From Clostridium sulfidigenes (GTDB lineage Bacteria; Bacillota; Clostridia; Clostridiales; Clostridiaceae), in NCBI RefSeq assembly GCF_000732635.1, contig NZ_JPMD01000032.1, positions 1-64,000 on the forward strand: DNA of 64,000 nucleotides, written 5' to 3'. Shown one piece after another: positions 37,072 to 47,785 of the stretch. Made by a program: the position numbers and the translations under genes. The notes beneath the pieces were generated by a model. The model saw only the letters and a program-made list of their open reading frames with translations, searched no databases and had not been told where the DNA came from. Position 1 is the stretch's first letter, and each line of letters starts with the position of its first letter.

Positions 37072-38493
37072 TTATTTTACAACGTATTTTAATCTTGAAG
37101 GTACGTTAGACAACCTTAGTAAATCTCCAAAATGACTTGTTATTCCTATATTTCCAATCAATTCAATTCCTATATCTTTTCCTTCTAGTTTTTTAATCAA
37201 TTCTCTAAGTTCTTCTAAGCCATTACTTACATCAAAATCTTTATAATATGATGGACTACCTTCAACTATTACATTTTTATTTCCGCTTGTTTTTATCTGA
37301 TTTAATTGAACCACCCATACTTGTTGACCATCATAAACCCATTCTATCGATACTTCCCCAATATATCTATAATAACTTCTTATTTTATTATTTACCTTTT
37401 TAATTTCTCTAACAATATCATTTGGTAAATTACAAATATTTTCTTCTCCAGTCATAAATGCATTACCTTTACCTGAAACACCCTCTATAATATCATCCTC
37501 TATATTCTTCCTTATTATAGATGCTCCTGAAAATTTCGCTTCCACTGCATCTTGTGAAAGTATCGATGCTATATTAATATCATTATTTCCTTTTTGTTCT
37601 TCACTATTCATAAGTTTAAAAGGGTCTACCCAACTATCACCAGTATAATATTTCCCTGGTTCTTTAATTATTGGGCATGTTCTTATCCACTTTTCATATA
37701 ATCCAGTTGATTTACCAAATGTAAATGGTGCTACATTTCTAGATATAACAGTAGTTTGTGGTACTGTTATATCTAAAGTATCTGCTAATAGTAACCCAAA
37801 TGCCTTGTCTCCAATAAATTTTGAAAATTTATTTGGCCATGTTATTATACTTTCCTTGCTTGTATTATTATAATATTCATATTCCCATATTATAGTATGC
37901 TTTTTGTCTACTCCTTGTCTATTTGGATGTATACTAAATTCTACCCTATGATTTTCATCAAAATTTATTTCTGGTTTGAATCCATATACTTTTCCTAAAA
38001 TACTATATCCCACTTCTTTAGGTAATGAACAAACGCCTTCTTTATCAACACATTTTGGTGTATCTTTCGGAGAAAATTCAATAATATTTCCTAATATAAC
38101 CCCAGATACCCCTCCATCATTTATATCAATATTTTCATTTACTATTGAATATTTTCCTTCAATACTATTATTTTTTATAATATTTAATATTTCATCAATA
38201 TCTTCAAGCCCTTTATTAAAAATCAACTTATTTCCTTTCATATTATCTGGACTATAACTTCTTATGTTTACTGACTTTGAAGGAGCAGACTCTATTAATG
38301 TTTCAATTAATTCTTTATCTTTACATCCATCGCTATATTTATATTGATTTATATGAACAAATCGAGTTTTACTTTCTCCACTAACATCAAAACTAATAAA
38401 CTGTGCTATATTTCCTAAATTAAGTTCTACAATAGAGTTTAACTTAGCATCTTTCATAACTATTTCATCTTTCATAACTATTTCATCTTTCAT
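37072..38493 (-). CDS. PPDK/PEP-synthase-like ATP-grasp protein paired with dGTPase
   Basis: 473 residues. The closest likeness is the N-terminal, nucleotide-binding half of pyruvate phosphate dikinase and PEP synthase: VNIRSYSPDN early on, GGVSGVILGNIIEF (about residue 130), VEFSIHPNRQG (about 185), and the terminal strand VSIEWVYDGQQVWVVQLNQI near residue 390, equivalent to the EWA-DG-LYILQ-RP strand of those enzymes. The phosphohistidine swivelling domain and PEP-binding barrel are absent, so it cannot do the full PPDK reaction. It begins 22 bases after the dGTPase. The first 12 codons are two copies of an 18-bp repeat (MKDEIV twice), which leaves the start uncertain. It may be a kinase or sensor of nucleotides. 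Confidence 0.6.
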   Translation of the reverse strand: MKDEIVMKDEIVMKDAKLNSIVELNLGNIAQFISFDVSGESKTRFVHINQYKYSDGCKDKELIETLIESAPSKSVNIRSYSPDNMKGNKLIFNKGLEDIDEILNIIKNNSIEGKYSIVNENIDINDGGVSGVILGNIIEFSPKDTPKCVDKEGVCSLPKEVGYSILGKVYGFKPEINFDENHRVEFSIHPNRQGVDKKHTIIWEYEYYNNTSKESIITWPNKFSKFIGDKAFGLLLADTLDITVPQTTVISRNVAPFTFGKSTGLYEKWIRTCPIIKEPGKYYTGDSWVDPFKLMNSEEQKGNNDINIASILSQDAVEAKFSGASIIRKNIEDDIIEGVSGKGNAFMTGEENICNLPNDIVREIKKVNNKIRSYYRYIGEVSIEWVYDGQQVWVVQLNQIKTSGNKNVIVEGSPSYYKDFDVSNGLEELRELIKKLEGKDIGIELIGNIGITSHFGDLLRLSNVPSRLKYVVK

Positions 38494-38515
38494 AAAATCA
38501 CCTTTATCTTATATT

Positions 38516-39889
38516 TTAATAATCATAATAACTACCTATTGAATTTAAATTTTTAAATACTTCTTCTGCATACCTATCAGTCATACTCGCTATATAATCA
38601 GCTACAATTCTATCTTTATTGCTTTCATCAGGTTTTATTTTTTTTCGAATATTTAAAGGTAGTATTCCTGGATTCGTTGTAAACTCCTTGTATAACATAC
38701 CTACTATTTTTTTAGCTTTTGCATCCGATCTTTGTACTTCTGGACTCATTATATAATGATCATCCAATATCTCCCTCAAAGCAAAATAACTATCACTATA
38801 TTTATCCTCAAAATTAATAATTAACCCTTTTTGATAAGCTTTCTTTTTTATCTTTTTTATCTTCTTTTTCATCTCATTTATTTCATCTTTTTTCTTAGCC
38901 TCATCAATTCCTGTGCTACTTTCAACCTCTAATATTCTTTCTTTTATTTCATCTATTTTTAAACCATCCTTTTCTAATTCTCTTTCAAGCTTTAATATTC
39001 GTTCTTGTGTCTTCTCTTTTATTGTGTTCCCATCTAATATTGTTGCCCCTTTTAATTCATTAAGAATTTTTAAACTTTCATTTTTTAAATTCCATAGTAG
39101 ATTTCTTATTAAATCCCTCGTTTTAAAGTTTTTTATGTCGTCTAATATATCATCTTTTTTACCTGGTATAAGTTCTGCTAAAGTTTCTTTCAATTTTGAT
39201 TTTAATTGTGTATCATTATTTATAGCATTCTCATAAATCTCCGTTTTATAAAAATCTTCAAAATCATGACTTATATATGCTAATTTATCTGCCCAATAAA
39301 CAACTTGTGACTCTAAACTTCCTGGTTCTAATGGCTTGTATTTATCACAATCACATTGTTCCTTATTGTAAGCACCAACATACACATCTGTATCATGTTT
39401 TAATATACCCTCAAAAACTTCTTCTGATAGCTCTACTTCTTTCTCTTTTAAATATCTAACACTTTGTACAGCGTGAGAAAATCCGCCTTTATCTTTTAAT
39501 TTTTCATCTAAAAATCTCTCAACCGCATGTCCAAAAGGAGTATGTCCTACATCATGACCTAATGCTATGGCTGCTACTAAATGTCTATTTAATCCTAGTG
39601 CATCTGCCATACTAGTTGCTATTTGTTCCACTTCCAAAGAATGTGTTAATCGAGTTCTATGATCTCCATTTTTGGTTGCTGCTATTACTTGTGTTTTATC
39701 TTGTAACCTTCTAAATCCTCCACTATATAATATTCTATCTCTCTGTCTTCTGAAATATGTTCTATTTGTTTCTTCTCCAGAATCATATAAACTGTGTTTT
39801 GTACCCCAGTCACATATATAAGTATTTTCTCTTTCTTCTAGTTCTATACTTTTTACACTTTCTTCAATAATATTTCTCTTATCATTCAT
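38516..39889 (-). CDS. dGTPase-family dNTP triphosphohydrolase
   Basis: 457 residues. HD-domain enzyme that splits dNTPs to deoxynucleosides and triphosphate. Metal motifs are clear: RTRLTHSLEVEQIATSM, then ALGHDVGHTPFGHAVER (HD near residue 111) and ISHDFEDF. YFRRQRDRILYSGGFRRLQDKTQV is the family start. Between about residues 285 and 355 is an inserted, highly charged coiled coil (KLERELEKDGLKIDEIKERI), not usual in housekeeping dGTPases. Enzymes of this family block phages by draining the dNTP pool. It is in an island and coupled to the ATP-grasp gene, so a defence role is likely. Confidence 0.9.
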   Translation of the reverse strand: MNDKRNIIEESVKSIELEERENTYICDWGTKHSLYDSGEETNRTYFRRQRDRILYSGGFRRLQDKTQVIAATKNGDHRTRLTHSLEVEQIATSMADALGLNRHLVAAIALGHDVGHTPFGHAVERFLDEKLKDKGGFSHAVQSVRYLKEKEVELSEEVFEGILKHDTDVYVGAYNKEQCDCDKYKPLEPGSLESQVVYWADKLAYISHDFEDFYKTEIYENAINNDTQLKSKLKETLAELIPGKKDDILDDIKNFKTRDLIRNLLWNLKNESLKILNELKGATILDGNTIKEKTQERILKLERELEKDGLKIDEIKERILEVESSTGIDEAKKKDEINEMKKKIKKIKKKAYQKGLIINFEDKYSDSYFALREILDDHYIMSPEVQRSDAKAKKIVGMLYKEFTTNPGILPLNIRKKIKPDESNKDRIVADYIASMTDRYAEEVFKNLNSIGSYYDY

Positions 39890-40261
39890 TTATAAAACCC
39901 CCTTTATTTATGGTATAAATCTCCTTTATTTTATTAATTATAACATAATTACTTCTATTTTATATTTTTATTCAACTCTAATAATCATAGTTCTGATTCT
40001 TTCCTGATTACATCCAATGACAATCATAGCTAAGTTTTTTCAATGATAAACTAAAACCGCAAACAAGTGCCTTATAAAGCAAAGAACTTGTTTTATTGAA
40101 TTTCCAATGAAAAGATGAGTATATTTAAATGTATTCCAAAACATCTAACTCTTTTTCACACGGTTTAAAAAATCTCTTTTCATCAAAAACCGCACTTATT
40201 TGTGGTACGGTTCACTCTTAATTATTCTAAAATTAACCCTATATACTTTTAATATCTCCTA
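39890..40261. other. Intergenic region with terminator-like structure
   Basis: No gene is visible. On the minus strand AACCG and CGGTTTTTG (about 40,180-40,215) can pair as a terminator for the HNH gene. Part of the right end (40,200-40,275) is repeated, with changes, at 55,755. Confidence 0.45.
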
Positions 40262-41491
40262 TCATCTCTCCCAAACCCCATACCCCTGATTAAACGCTAT
40301 CTGATACAGAGGCTCTATATTTGCTTTTAACTTCTGGTTAAACTCTTCTTTTTCAATTTTTCTTTCATTATTTGCAGCTATGTTTATGGATAAATATCCT
40401 TCTAAGTGGTTCTTATATCTTTTAGGATTTCTCTGCATTACATCAAAGCTTTTGTATTGAATTTCACAGAATTTGTCCATGTATAAGCTAAGGTCAGGTA
40501 GTTTATTACTCTTTTGACTATTCACATTTTTAAAGGTAGGTGCTAAGTTCCATAGTTCATCATGTAGTACAAAGCTCCAAGGAATAAAGTGATCTATGCT
40601 TAGATTCCCATAATTAGAGAAGTTATCTTCTGTTAGTTCCTTTCCTGTATAAATATCACTTACAGTTTTATCCCTATTTATCTCTGTCCAAAGCTTAGTT
40701 GCTTTACTTAGATCTCTTTTGCTTGGTGCTGTGATTTTAAATGGAATTGCTGGCACATTAGGATTTCTCTTTTGAAGATAGCCAACCAGGTTATAATGCA
40801 TCCATCCGTATATTATAGCTTGATTAGCACTTATGTACTTATACCAAGAATCATTAATTTCTATGCTCTTGTTATTAACATCTATTTTATATATAGCTCT
40901 CTCATCTAGATTGGTCAGCTCAGCTATAAACTTATTTCTCTTAATACCATTCTTCTTAAAGTCTTCTTTAACTATAGCTAATTCCCTAGTAAAGAAGGGA
41001 GTTAAAAGTCTATAAGGTACATAATCATGAAGTGTTTTAATCCTTTTTTCAACTTCAACATCTTCTATATTTTCTATAAACTCTAAGAGTTTATTTTTAT
41101 TCATATCACAAGGTATATTATATTTTTCATGTATTAATATAATTAAATCATAGAGCCTGTCTTGAATTCCTAAACTAAGTTTGTATTGAGTAACAGGATA
41201 CCATGCTCCCACTATCATTCTACATACAAGTTTTCTAAAGGATATGTACTTATTTCTCTTAATTATCTCTTCATAGATTCCAAAGAACCAAAATATTTTA
41301 TAGCTACTGCTTAATTTATCCTCTAATATCCGTGAAAAACTATTTAAATCTACACTACCATCATATGGCAAGGTAATAGCACCATACGGATTAGTAATAA
41401 TTGAGGATGTAATATCCTTAACATGAATTTGATTGTCCTGAAAGTCTTCTATTAATGAATTATTTTCATTTATAATATCCTTGTTACTCAT
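40262..41491 (-). CDS. HNH endonuclease-domain protein
   Basis: 409 residues. The nuclease site is in the C-terminal third: NLSIDHFIPWSFVLHDELWN (about residue 297) with LAPTFKNVNSQKSNK supplying the distal N and H/N residues of an HNH fold. Residues 1-280 are a helical domain without recognised motifs (SYKIFWFFGIYEEIIKR, FRKLVCRMIVGAWYPVTQYK). This architecture is common as the last gene of defence operons. The gene is 240 bases downstream of the helicase stop, separated by a terminator repeat. A broken duplicate, keeping only its ends, lies at 55,755-55,933. Confidence 0.78.
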   Translation of the reverse strand: MSNKDIINENNSLIEDFQDNQIHVKDITSSIITNPYGAITLPYDGSVDLNSFSRILEDKLSSSYKIFWFFGIYEEIIKRNKYISFRKLVCRMIVGAWYPVTQYKLSLGIQDRLYDLIILIHEKYNIPCDMNKNKLLEFIENIEDVEVEKRIKTLHDYVPYRLLTPFFTRELAIVKEDFKKNGIKRNKFIAELTNLDERAIYKIDVNNKSIEINDSWYKYISANQAIIYGWMHYNLVGYLQKRNPNVPAIPFKITAPSKRDLSKATKLWTEINRDKTVSDIYTGKELTEDNFSNYGNLSIDHFIPWSFVLHDELWNLAPTFKNVNSQKSNKLPDLSLYMDKFCEIQYKSFDVMQRNPKRYKNHLEGYLSINIAANNERKIEKEEFNQKLKANIEPLYQIAFNQGYGVWER

Positions 41492-41512
41492 GCTCCACCT
41501 CTTCCCTATGGC

Positions 41513-41697
41513 CTTTTTATTTCTTATATCTTAAAGATGCATTAACCCATACACCAATATATTACACGTTACACATATATTGTACCACCTCACTGTCCAC
41601 TGCTCAATAAATTCATACCATATTCAACAAATATTTCCTTTGTTTAATGTATAACTACATAAAAAAACAGCAGAATTCTGAAATTCTACTGTTTTTT
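41513..41697. repeat. Terminator-bearing repeat B, copy 1
   Basis: This 185-bp unit recurs at 51,045-51,254 almost intact and, shortened, at 47,786-47,902, 55,955-56,058 and 58,708-58,826, all in the same orientation. It ends in a hairpin (41668-41691: CAGCAGAATT-CTGA-AATTCTACTG) flanked by A7 and T6, so it works as a two-way terminator. This copy lies past the helicase gene. Confidence 0.8.
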
Positions 41698-41729
41698 ATA
41701 AATTACCTTTTTAATTTTTCAAGATGAAC

Positions 41730-44652
41730 TTATTTAATGTACTCTATTCCTGAATAAGGCATTTTGTCTCTTTCAGAATCTCCCGGTTTATTGTTTACTA
41801 ATTCCTCAACAGTATTGTGATCAATAACTTCTAAATTAATATCTTTACAATCACCTTGTGCTCTCTCTTTAAAATCCAATAATGGATCTATTTGAATTTT
41901 AAACTTTAACACAGTTTTTAATTGCTGCTCATCTATTGTATTTCCCATGTAAGGATAATGAATTATTACCTTAGCATCCTTATCTCCCTTATTTATTTCT
42001 CTATGGGTCTTACTAAAATACCTATCTACCCTTCCTATTCTTTGTTCTAAGTCTCCAGGTGTCCAGGCAAATCCATATTGATAAACCTTTGAACAAAACA
42101 TGTGCAAATTAATTCCTTCTTTAAATACATCAGTACAGATTACTACATCTGGATAAAAAGGAGTGTTAAATCTCTGAATAGTAAGGTTGTTATTTTTACC
42201 TCCGACAGCTCCTACTACTCTTGTTTGCTTATCAAATAATGTCGCTTTAAAATCCTTATAGTTAATTGTTTCAAAGGTCTCATATTCATCATTCTTTATT
42301 AGATTTCTTCGTATCTGTTCATAATTTTCAATAAGTTTATCAAACCTAAAAGTATTCCTACTATGTTTATCTATTAAAAACTTGCCAAACTTCTTACAAT
42401 AGGATTCAGAATCATTTGTGACATAATAGTATAGAAGATCTAATATCATTTCACTATTTCTTATAAACTTTGAAATCCATATTTTTAAGACTTCTCTTTT
42501 CTTAAAATCATCCTGATTCTTAAATTCTTTTAAGAACTTATATCTATCTGAATTTATAATTTCATTCCAGATAGACCCATGGTTTAATCTTTTTATAATA
42601 TCTTTTTTTGTTACATTTACTTTTTTATCACTATCTTCTTTAAATGAAAGTTTATCTATACTATAAAACTTAGTATGAAAATCACACAAATCTTTATAGC
42701 TTGGATACTTTTTACATATTCTCTTCAATGCCAAATTATTTAATAAAAAGAAGGTTACTGAAGGTTTTAAAGCATTGTTCTTTGTATTTTTATAAAAAAA
42801 AATCATAGTTACTTTCCAAGTATCTTTTATATTCACTGATAAAATCCTTATCTACAATTTTCTTCAATTCATTACTATAATTTATATTCTTAGTTTTACA
42901 TATAGTTTTAATATAGTTTTCTTCAAATATCCATGTTCTTGTATTATTAAGGGTTAGGCTCTTTCTAAATTTGGATACAGAAGATTCATTCTTTACATTT
43001 TCTTTTTTAATAGCTAACCACTTTGATAAGTCACCTTTACCCTCATCTTTGTTACTATCTTCTGAAACTGCAACTTCTTCATCTTCTTCAATATCATCAT
43101 CTACATCATTCTTACCACTTATCTTATTTTTATATCCTGTTTCAAAATATTTTTTAATTCCATTCACACTTCTCTTTTTCAATATCCTATTCCAATATTC
43201 TATAATAGCTTCTTCATACTTTGTATTAAGTCTTTTTTCCAATTCATTTACAGATGCAATTCTTCTTACAAAAACTAAAGCTTTTTCGGATTCATCATTG
43301 TCTACTCTAATTAACTTATGTAACTCTTTTTCCATATAATCTAATTTTGGATGAGGTGGGTAGTTACTTTCATCTTTGAATCTTTTCCTATAAGATTTTG
43401 ATAACTCCTCCATTACTACTTTATCTGGTGCTATTGTTCCTAAAGATGACTTATTTTCATCTCCATTTTCAAAATCTTTTTGTATATCGTCCTCATATTC
43501 ATCATCTTCATCATTATTATTACTTAAAGAAGAGGTGTTACTTGGATCAAAGCTTTCAAAAGTCTCTAAAAATCCAATTTTATAACTAGCCTTATTGTCC
43601 TTCTTTTTGTTTTTATCTAATTCTAAAACTAGCTTTTTTTGAATTAGAGCCACTAATAACTTTTGATCAACATTCATAATATCATTTAAATCCTCAGCCT
43701 TTGACTCTCTACAATCATATTTTGTAAGCTCTCCATAAGTTCTTAATCTACGAACCATATATTTTTCTAAAAATTTTCTATCTATCTTCTCTTCATCTAG
43801 ATTAAAATATTTAAACTGATTATGTATATCATTTAAGGACCTATGAGCCGGTGTAGCACTTAATAGTAAAGTCTTATTAGCAACACATCTTCTGTTCTTA
43901 AAGCAAGTTTTTAATATTTTTTCATCTGAAAAGTTTTGAGATAACCCTAGCATAGAATTTAAAAAGGTTGTAGCAATATTTTCATTTCTTATATTTTGTG
44001 CTTCATCTATAATAACTAAATCAAAATTTTCTACGCTTTGATTAATTACATACCCATAATAATCAGCTACTTGTTTTGGTGTCAATTCTCTATAATTAAG
44101 GTTCTTATGGTCAACATCTTTAATTAAATTTTTCTCCTTTAATTCTTTTATAAGATTTTCGGAATAGTATTTACCATTATCATTAGACTTACAAATGCTT
44201 CTAGGAACGGTACTAAAAGAGGTTAATCTCATTAGTGATAATGACCTCTTTTCTCCATTTAAATAGTCTTCAATAAAATCAATAGGTCTATTGTATTTTT
44301 TCATAACTACATCCTTTGAATCAAAAGGCTCTATTATATTGTTACTTCTAAATTTATCAAAATCTCTTTCCCAATTGTCTTGTATATTCTCCTTTGAAAC
44401 AATAATTAGTATTTTAGCCTTTGGATTATGCTTCAATACCATTGTAGCTACTGCTAATGCTTGGTAGGTTTTACCCATTCCTACCTCATCTGCCAAATAA
44501 GCTACAGGATTTTTTTGTAATATATTAATTAATGCACAGGTACCTTTTTCCTGAATATCTGATATGTCATTGCTCTTCAATAAATCATTTTTTCCCCTAA
44601 AAGTAATTACACTTTTAACCTTATCTAATGTGACCTCTTCAATAAAGTTCAT
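41730..44652 (-). pseudogene. SNF2-like helicase, split by a homopolymer frameshift
   Basis: About 973 codons. The N-terminal frame (44652 to 42790) has DEVGMGKTYQALAVATM (Walker A), VIIDEAQNIRN (DEAQ box) and LLSATPAHRSLND. The C-terminal frame (42836 to 41730) has VVICTDVFKEGINLHMFCSK and TPGDLEQRIGRVDRY (motif VI). They join if one base is removed from the nine-base run at 42794-42802: NYDFF then continues YKNTKNN. The start at 44652 has GAGGTGAG upstream and follows the PLD gene by 10 bases. Acidic inserts (about residues 395-430 and 555-580) are unusual. It is the motor of the three-gene cassette. Both parts are otherwise intact. Confidence 0.8.
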
Positions 44653-44662
44653 ATTCTCACCT

Positions 44663-46555
44663 CTACTTGTACCCAAACTCTTCTTTAAGCCATCTAACAA
44701 ATTTAACACCTCTCATAGTGTTTAAAGCCTTTTCATTAATAGATATATTTTTAGTTAACTCTTCTTCCATTTTTTTTATTTCAACTAAAAATCTAACATT
44801 AGATATATTTAACTTTTCCTTTATTAAAGAAGTACTCATTAATAATTCATTGAAAATAATCCATTTTTTTATTCTTTCATCTTCCTTGCTTCCATTAGTT
44901 TCATACTTAATTTTTTTAGCAAGTTCTCTTATATTATAAATACTATTTGGTAAGGTTCTAAAAATTTCATAAAGCTCTCTTTCATGATTATCCTTATTAT
45001 TTTCTATGGCTTTGTTTATAGAGTGAAGAGATCTAAATATATAAAAATAATTATCAAAAACATCACTTTTTTCTCTTCCATTAACTTGAATGTTATTTAT
45101 GTACTCATCCTCTATATCATTACCTATAGGCCTTAAATTCCAACTTGGATTATTACTAATGTCATCTATATTGTTAGAATAAAACCATTCTTCAAGAGCT
45201 TCATCTAGTCCATTACATCTTATTTCAGGCCTATACTCCTCCCAATTTCTTTCATAAATTATACCTCTATAAATTCTTATATCATCTTCAAAAACTTCAA
45301 AATACTTATTTATCAAAATTGTCTCTGCTAACACCTTAGTATTATCATAATTTTTTATGAATTCCATAGGTAAGCTTTCATTAAATTTTTCTTTTGATAT
45401 TTTACATTCTCCAATTTTTATATAAACCTTTCTATTTTTACTGAGTTTCTCTGAATTAATCTTAATTTCTTTTTCTTTCCAATCAACTTCCACGGTAATA
45501 TAAATATTGTTCTTTGTTATTCTTATTTCATCTTTATTACTTACTTCATTAAATTCATCACAGAACATTTCATCATTATTGATATCTATAAGACTTATTT
45601 CAGGAAATCTTTTATTTTTTATTATTATTGAGGCTTCACAATTTAAATCCTTTAAAGCATTTCCTGTAAAATTATGTGATCCCACCACAATTGAACTACC
45701 TACTTTGTACATTTTCACATGGGGAAACCTAGTAGAGTCAATCATTTTAAAACAAACCCCGTTATCTTTTAATCTTTTATAAGTTTCTTTAGTAATTTGA
45801 AACTTATCTCCGTTTAAAGCAGGTATTATTGTTATATTTCTTTTTTCTTCTGCAAGTTCATAAATCAAACTTTCTATATCTTCACTAAAATAAGGTGATA
45901 TTATCCTAACCTCACCTTTCATACCTGAAAACTTTTTAATTAAACTTTTACTTCCTGCTCCCCCATTATTGCAGAATAATTCAATACCCTGAGTATCATC
46001 AAATTTTCTTTTGTTTAGATATTTTAAAAGAGGCTCTACTTCTTTCCTTATTTCCCCATTAGGTGATTTAATATCCCACTCTTCATATAAATACTTTAAA
46101 AATTCACGAAGTTCTTTTGCTACTTGTTTTTCAGTAACCTCCCCTTCATAAACACCTTCTATATTTACTCCATAACCTGATACTGTTAGATTAGCAGAAG
46201 AAACAAATAACCATACACATTCTTCTCCATTCTTCATACCATATATAACAATTAATTTAGGATGAAAAACCCCTGTTTTAATATTTACTGCATTAGAATC
46301 TAATGTTATAGCAGCATCTAAATCGTAAGCTCCATTTTTATCATAAAATACATTAACTCCATTATCCTTAATCCATTTATCTGCATCTTTAAGGTCTTTT
46401 ATTGTCCCAATTTTATCTTTACCCATTAAATAGGTAATTATAGAATCTTGAAAGAATTTTGGTGAAAATCCATAGGTTGTAAAGATTATATTTTTAACTA
46501 ACCCCTTATCAAATCCATCATATACTTTTTTTATTTTATCTCTTAGCTTTTCCAT
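44663..46555 (-). CDS. Phospholipase D-fold protein of a defence cassette
   Basis: 630 residues. The N-terminal third has two HKD-like motifs: FHPKLIVIYG with SSANLTVSGY (about residues 98-132), and FPHVKMYKVG with VVGSHNFTGNAL (about residues 282-305). Each has the H-x-K and N/S elements of a PLD nuclease active site. The rest is a mixed domain of unknown type. PLD-fold nucleases coupled to a SNF2-like helicase occur in DISARM (DrmC) and related systems; the other DISARM genes are absent here. Its ATG overlaps the end of the upstream gene by 20 bases, and the helicase follows at once. Confidence 0.82.
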   Translation of the reverse strand: MEKLRDKIKKVYDGFDKGLVKNIIFTTYGFSPKFFQDSIITYLMGKDKIGTIKDLKDADKWIKDNGVNVFYDKNGAYDLDAAITLDSNAVNIKTGVFHPKLIVIYGMKNGEECVWLFVSSANLTVSGYGVNIEGVYEGEVTEKQVAKELREFLKYLYEEWDIKSPNGEIRKEVEPLLKYLNKRKFDDTQGIELFCNNGGAGSKSLIKKFSGMKGEVRIISPYFSEDIESLIYELAEEKRNITIIPALNGDKFQITKETYKRLKDNGVCFKMIDSTRFPHVKMYKVGSSIVVGSHNFTGNALKDLNCEASIIIKNKRFPEISLIDINNDEMFCDEFNEVSNKDEIRITKNNIYITVEVDWKEKEIKINSEKLSKNRKVYIKIGECKISKEKFNESLPMEFIKNYDNTKVLAETILINKYFEVFEDDIRIYRGIIYERNWEEYRPEIRCNGLDEALEEWFYSNNIDDISNNPSWNLRPIGNDIEDEYINNIQVNGREKSDVFDNYFYIFRSLHSINKAIENNKDNHERELYEIFRTLPNSIYNIRELAKKIKYETNGSKEDERIKKWIIFNELLMSTSLIKEKLNISNVRFLVEIKKMEEELTKNISINEKALNTMRGVKFVRWLKEEFGYK

Positions 46556-47734
46556 TTTGACACCTTAATTCCTCTAGTTTTCTCTTTATACTTTTTAATG
46601 AATAAATATAATATCCTCTATTCCATCTATTAATATCTACTTCACCTATATTCCCAAAACCTTGTATACTACCGTCATTTACATCAAGCCATTTATCTTT
46701 TCTTTTTTGATCACTTACTACTTTGTGATACTCATAGATATTATAGATATAATCTTTTTCATAAGGATTACACTTTTTCAACTCTTCAAATCTACACCTC
46801 AAAGAATTAGAAACATCATTCATCTTAATATCTTTTATATTATCATATCTTTTCCTATGATTTTTTATATCACCTAATTTCTCCCATACTTTATCTATAC
46901 TTTCACAATTAAGCATTAAATAAAACACTCTTTCTATGCATAGCATATAATATTCCATACTTATTATTTCAGATAGCTCCGTATCACTTGTCTTATTATA
47001 TATGGATTCAATTATGGTTTGCGGATCCTCATCTTCACTTTCATAAAAAGCTTTCACTATGGGATACTCATCTGTTACATTAAGTTTAGTTTTCCAAAAT
47101 TCATATTCTCCTTCACGCAAATTTCCACATATAGCATTTTGCATTTCTACTACAGGTTGAAATTTATTATAAGGTAGTTCAAATAACTTAATCTCTAGTT
47201 TTTCAAAAAAATCAAAGATTCCCTCTTTTATTTTTTCATAAGAGTCTCCATATAAGTCAGGAATCTCTTTTTTTATCTCCTGCGCTATATCACTTTCATC
47301 ATTGAGAATTTTCATATTATATAATGGGGTTTTATATCTTCCATAATACCCTAAGTTGATTTGATTAGATAAGATTGTATTTCTTACTGATAACACCTTA
47401 GGCTTTTTCTTTTTCCAGTTATCCGAGCCTAGTACTTTTTCATATTTATTATCTTTATCATGCTCAATTATTGAGTACATAAATAATTGTTCAAAGGCTA
47501 AAACATAGCTTTTTTAAGTTTCGTCTATCCCCATTTTTTCTTATATGGCAATAATCATTTACTAAATCTAAACATAGCAAGGCTTCTCTAAATCCTCTAA
47601 AATCATCACTTACTGTTGTTAGGTTATTGATTACTTTTGAACCAAAATAAGACCATATAGGTTGAAAACCTAATGGATCTCGTTTATTTTCATTAAAAAT
47701 ACCGTCATCTTTTTCTGTAAAAAAAAATACTCAT
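46536..47734 (-). pseudogene. Unknown cassette protein, two homopolymer frameshifts at the 5' end
   Basis: The intact part (46536-47480, 314 codons) has no domain I recognise. Upstream sequence continues the protein in other frames: MSIFFTEKDD, then NKRDPLGFQPIWSYFGSKVI and NLTTVSDDFRGFREALLCLD, then YVLAFEQLFMYSIIEHDKD. Removing one base from the nine-base run at 47719-47727 and one from the six-base run at 47510-47515 restores a single frame of about 398 codons from the ATG at 47734, which has GGTGGAG before it. The RDPLGF...NLTTVS start recurs in PLD/helicase operons I have seen, but I cannot name the family. First gene of the cassette. Confidence 0.65.
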
Positions 47735-47785
47735 AACTCCACCTTATTACACCAAATATAATTTATGATTTTCTAATTTCTATTT

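Noticed and set aside
40262..47734. Calling the cassette DISARM
   Set aside because: DISARM needs DrmA, DrmB and a methyltransferase; only the PLD-plus-helicase likeness is present.
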